A stretch of DNA of 9,451 bases, taken from positions 1 to 9,451 of the forward strand of contig RKCM01000197.1 of assembly GCA_014858325.1 (NCBI GenBank), given 5' to 3'. Shown here one piece after another: positions 6,319 through 9,451 of the stretch. The first letter of the stretch is position 1. Each line of letters opens with the position of its first letter. The position numbers and the translations under genes were made by a program. The stretch comes from Oscillospiraceae bacterium. Its GTDB lineage: Bacteria; Bacillota; Clostridia; Oscillospirales; Ruminococcaceae. The notes beneath the pieces are model-generated. The model saw nothing but the letters and a program-made list of their open reading frames with translations, had not been told where the DNA came from and searched no databases.

Positions 6319-7800
6319 TCAGCCGAGGTTGGTGTAGCCCATCAGGTAGCGGTCCACCGCGGCGGCACAGTCCCGGCCCTCCCGCAGGCCCCAGACCACG
6401 AGGCTCTGGCCCCGGCGCATATCGCCGCAGGCAAACACCTTTTCTACGTTGGTCTTAAAGCCCTCGGTGGCGACGCAGCCGCGGCCCGTCATCTCTACGC
6501 CGAAGGCATCGGCCACATAGCTTTCGCAGCCCACGAAGCCCGCCGCGATGAAGGCCAGCTGGCACTCGTAGGTGAACTCCTCGCCCGTGGGCACCATGTT
6601 GGTGCGGCCGGTGGCGGGGTCTTTTTCCGGCTTCAGGGTGGCGATGACGGCCCCGGTCAGGTTTCCAGCCTCGTCTTTCAGAAACTCCTTTACGGTGGTC
6701 TGGTAGACGCGCGGGTCCTTGCCGAACTTTGCCAGACACTCGGTCTGGCCGTAGTCCACCTTCAGCACCTTAGGCCACTCGGGCCAGGGGTTCGAGGCCG
6801 CCCGGGTCTTGGGGGGCTGGGGCATCATTTCCAGCGCCATCAGGTCGGTGCAGCCCTGCCGCAGCGCGGTGCCCTGGCAGTCGTTGCCGGTGTCGCCGCC
6901 GCCAATGACCAGCACGTTTTTGCCCTTGGCATCGATGGCCCTGCCGTCCGCAAAATCGGAGTCCAGCAGGCTCTTGGTCACGCTGGTAAGGTAATCCACC
7001 GCAAAGTGCACGCCGTTTGCGTCCCGGCCGGGGACGTTCAGGTCGCGGGGCTTCTTCGCGCCGCAGCACAGCACCACGGCGTCGTAGCCGTTCAGGATCT
7101 CCTCGGCGCTCACGGCTCCGCCCACATCCATGTTGGTGCGGAACTCGATGCCCTCGGCCTGCATGATCTTCAGGCGGCGCTCGATGACGCTCTTTTCCAG
7201 CTTCATGTTGGGGATGCCGTACATCAGCAGGCCGCCGATGCGGTCTGCCCGCTCAAAGACGGTGACGGCGTGGCCCCGGATGTTCAGGTACTCCGCCGTG
7301 GCCAGGCCGGAGGGTCCGCTGCCGATGACGGCTACGCTCTTGCCCGTCCGGGCCGGGGGCGGCGTTACCCGCATCCAGCCCTTGGCGTAGGCCGTCTCCA
7401 CAATGGCGTGCTCGTTCTCGCGGACGGTGACGCTGTTGCCGGTCACATCGCCGCAAGTGCAGGCCGCTTCACACAGAGCGGGGCAGACCCGGCTGGTGAA
7501 CTCCGGGAAGCGGTTGGTGGCCTTGAGCCGATGCAGCGCCATCTCCCACTTGCCCTGATACACCAGATCGTTCCACTCGGGGATAAGGTTGTTCAGCGGG
7601 CAGCCGGAGGCCATACCGCCGATCATCATGCCCGCCTGGCAGAAGGGCACGCCGCAGTCCATGCAGCGGGCCGCCTGGGTCTGCTGCTCCTCGCGGGAGA
7701 GCCAGATGTGAAATTCGTTGAAGTTTTCGATCCGCTCCAGCGGCGGGATGTCCGCGCTGGTCTTGCGGGTATAATCCATAAATCCAGTCAGTTTACCCAT
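6319..7800 (-). CDS. gltD: Glutamate synthase (NADPH), small subunit
   Basis: 493 residues from ATG 7800, with GGAGGG 7 nt upstream. The subunit takes electrons from NADPH through FAD and iron-sulfur clusters and passes them to GltB, which makes two glutamates from glutamine and 2-oxoglutarate. The N-terminal ferredoxin-like part holds C46-x2-C49-x4-C54 and C67-P, then C106-x3-C110-x3-C114-x-C116, ligands for two [4Fe-4S] clusters. The FAD-binding motif is G160-SGPSG165 (VAVIGSGPSG), and the NADPH-binding motif is around G300-GGDTG305. Length and motif order match bacterial GltD. The gene begins 13 bp after the gltB stop, and its ribosome site sits directly beside that stop codon, so the two subunits are probably translated in a coupled way. 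Relatives such as NfnB or other FAD/NAD reductases are less likely given the gltB neighbour. Confidence 0.96.
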   Translation of the reverse strand: MGKLTGFMDYTRKTSADIPPLERIENFNEFHIWLSREEQQTQAARCMDCGVPFCQAGMMIGGMASGCPLNNLIPEWNDLVYQGKWEMALHRLKATNRFPEFTSRVCPALCEAACTCGDVTGNSVTVRENEHAIVETAYAKGWMRVTPPPARTGKSVAVIGSGPSGLATAEYLNIRGHAVTVFERADRIGGLLMYGIPNMKLEKSVIERRLKIMQAEGIEFRTNMDVGGAVSAEEILNGYDAVVLCCGAKKPRDLNVPGRDANGVHFAVDYLTSVTKSLLDSDFADGRAIDAKGKNVLVIGGGDTGNDCQGTALRQGCTDLMALEMMPQPPKTRAASNPWPEWPKVLKVDYGQTECLAKFGKDPRVYQTTVKEFLKDEAGNLTGAVIATLKPEKDPATGRTNMVPTGEEFTYECQLAFIAAGFVGCESYVADAFGVEMTGRGCVATEGFKTNVEKVFACGDMRRGQSLVVWGLREGRDCAAAVDRYLMGYTNLG

Positions 7801-7813
7801 GGTTCATCCCTCC

Positions 7814-9451
7814 TCACTTGTGCTTCTGCACGGCGTAGAACGCTTCGATCTGCGCCTGCTCGCCGTCCAGGCCGCGCTCCTCCATGGAAGCGATGACCCG
7901 CAGCATCCGATCGTAGTCGTAGGGGAGGACTTTCTTGAACTTGGGCAGATACTCGCTGAAGTTGTCCAGGATCTCTTTGCCGCGGGGGGAGCCGGTGGCT
8001 TCCACGTGCTCGCGGATAAGCTCCTTCAGGGTGGCCACGTCGTACTTGTGCTCCACAGGCTCCAGGCTGACGGTCTCCTTGTTGACGCGCTGATAGAAAT
8101 CCCAGTTCTCGTCCAGCACATAGGCCACGCCGCCCGTCATACCGGCGGCGAAGTTCTTGCCCGTCCGGCCCAGCACCACCACGGTGCCGCCCGTCATGTA
8201 CTCGCAGCCGTGGTCGCCCACGCCTTCCACAACGGCCGTTGCGCCCGAGTTGCGGACGCCGAAGCGTTCGCCTGCCACGCCGCAGACAAAGGCCTTGCCG
8301 CCCGTTGCGCCGTAGAGGGAAACGTTGCCGGTGATGATGTTGTCCTCGGGCTTAAAGGGGATGCCATCCGGCGGGCGGACGACGATCTTGCCGCCCGAGA
8401 GGCCCTTGCCCATGTAGTCGTTGCAGTCGCCGGTCAGCTCCAGCGTCAGTCCCTTGGGGATGAAAGCGCCAAAGCTCTGGCCGCCGGCTCCCTCGCAGTG
8501 GACGGTGTACACATCGTCGGGCAGGTCGTTGCCGTATTTGCGGGTGATCTCGCTGCCGAGGATGGCGCCAAAGGCACGGTCGGTGTTGGAGACCTTGAGG
8601 GAGACGCTCTGGGGGTTCTTGCTGCCCAGTTTGAACTTCTTGAGCAGCACCTTCATGTCCAGCGTGTCTTCCAGATGGAAGTTGTAGGTGTCCGCCGGCA
8701 CAAAGTGGACGTTGCTGTTTTCGATGGCGGGGTTGTGCAGGATGCACTCCAGATTCATCTTAGAGGCCCGGCTGCCGGGGGCAGAGGGCTTGACGTGGAG
8801 CAGGTCGGTGCGGCCCACCAGCTCGTCCACGGTGCGCACGCCCAGCTTGGCCATGTACTCCCGCAGCTCCTGTGCCACAAAGGTCAGGTAGTGGATGACA
8901 TACTCCGGCTTGCCCTTGAAGTGCTTGCGCAGCTCAGGGTTCTGGGTGCAGATGCCCATGGGGCAGGTGTCCAGATTGCACACCCGCATCATGACGCAGC
9001 CCAGCGTCATCAGCAGCGTGGTGCCAAAGCCAAACTCCTCTGCACCCAGCATACAGCTGATGGCCACGTCGCGGCCGGAGAGCAGCTTGGAGTCGCTCTC
9101 AATGCGGACACGGCTGCGCAGGCCGTTCAGGATCAGGGTCTGGTGGGTCTCGGCGATGCCCAGCTCCCAGGGCATACCGGCGTTTTTGATGGAGTTGCGG
9201 GGGGCTGCGCCCGTGCCGCCGTCGTAACCGGCGATCAGGATCACCTGTGCGCCGCCCTTGGCCACGCCGGCCGCAATGGTGCCGACGCCCGCCTCGCTGG
9301 CCAGCTTCACGTTGATGTTGGCCCGGCGGTTGGCGTTCTTCAGGTCATAGATGAGCTCGGCCAGGTCCTCGATGGAGTAGATGTCGTGGTGGGGCGGGGG
9401 AGAAATGAGGCCCACGCCGGTGGTGCTGTGGCGGGTTTTGGCGATCCACGG
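7814..9451 (-). CDS. gltB: Glutamate synthase, large subunit (C-terminal third; 5' end beyond window)
   Basis: 545 codons are visible, open to the right edge, ending at TGA 7816-7814; a full GltB has about 1,500 residues. The fragment starts inside the FMN-binding synthase domain with PWIAKTRHSTTGVGLISPPP, typical of the 2-oxoglutarate/FMN site, followed by the glycine-rich GGAQVILIAGYDGGTGAAP stretch. The [3Fe-4S] cysteines are in CNLDTCPMGIC (coded at 8980-8948), C-x4-C-x4-C. The last ~250 residues form the GXGXG beta-helix domain with repeated G-x2-G-x3-G runs (for example GNVSLYGATGGKAFVCGVAG). The N-terminal glutaminase domain, start and promoter are outside the window. No frameshift or missing residue was seen. 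gltD follows directly. Confidence 0.97.
   Translation of the reverse strand, partial: PWIAKTRHSTTGVGLISPPPHHDIYSIEDLAELIYDLKNANRRANINVKLASEAGVGTIAAGVAKGGAQVILIAGYDGGTGAAPRNSIKNAGMPWELGIAETHQTLILNGLRSRVRIESDSKLLSGRDVAISCMLGAEEFGFGTTLLMTLGCVMMRVCNLDTCPMGICTQNPELRKHFKGKPEYVIHYLTFVAQELREYMAKLGVRTVDELVGRTDLLHVKPSAPGSRASKMNLECILHNPAIENSNVHFVPADTYNFHLEDTLDMKVLLKKFKLGSKNPQSVSLKVSNTDRAFGAILGSEITRKYGNDLPDDVYTVHCEGAGGQSFGAFIPKGLTLELTGDCNDYMGKGLSGGKIVVRPPDGIPFKPEDNIITGNVSLYGATGGKAFVCGVAGERFGVRNSGATAVVEGVGDHGCEYMTGGTVVVLGRTGKNFAAGMTGGVAYVLDENWDFYQRVNKETVSLEPVEHKYDVATLKELIREHVEATGSPRGKEILDNFSEYLPKFKKVLPYDYDRMLRVIASMEERGLDGEQAQIEAFYAVQKHK

Noticed and set aside
7006..7896. A 296-codon plus-strand open frame opposite gltD.
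   Set aside because: It is antisense to intact gltD, with low-complexity composition and no ribosome site that stands out.

Overview
The window looks like a piece of chromosome from a GC-rich member of the Clostridia. The best guess is Oscillospiraceae/Ruminococcaceae, such as the Faecalibacterium, Subdoligranulum or Gemmiger group. The reasons are a SCIFF ranthipeptide pair (a hallmark of Clostridia), CsoR/CopA copper control of the Gram-positive type, strong GGAGG ribosome sites and GC-rich codon use. The genus is an inference; no rRNA or other marker is present. No mobile element, tRNA or CRISPR was seen.

Layout. (1) 1-3028, plus strand: the 3' end of scfA, a six-cysteine SCIFF precursor peptide. 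A short intrinsic terminator follows, then scfB, its radical SAM/SPASM maturase, then a PLP enzyme of the Orn/Lys/Arg decarboxylase family whose ATG directly abuts the scfB stop. (2) 3034-3072: a two-way terminator separating the convergent units. (3) 3089-6178, minus strand: a copper unit with promoter, CsoR-type operator, csoR, and a copper P-type ATPase gene copA. (4) 6221-6274: the terminator of the upstream glutamate synthase genes. (5) 6319-9451, minus strand: gltD (complete) and the last third of gltB, cut by the window edge. Gaps are short. The only one near 250 bp (6073-6318) holds the csoR leader, operator, promoter and the gltD terminator.

How they work together. ScfB should install thioether crosslinks on ScfA. 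The terminator between the two genes should make precursor message more abundant than maturase message. CsoR should repress csoR-copA until Cu(I) binds; CopA then exports Cu(I). GltB/GltD form NADPH-dependent glutamate synthase for ammonia assimilation.

The most notable signal is in copA. Its last 69 codons encode a complete CopZ-like copper chaperone fused to the ATPase, and that module also carries its own AGGAGG site 8 nt before an in-frame ATG. The gene may therefore make both a tethered and a free chaperone. Other points worth a look are the cysteine-rich N-terminal extension of CsoR, the PLP decarboxylase in a ranthipeptide operon, and the operator lying downstream of the likely start of transcription.
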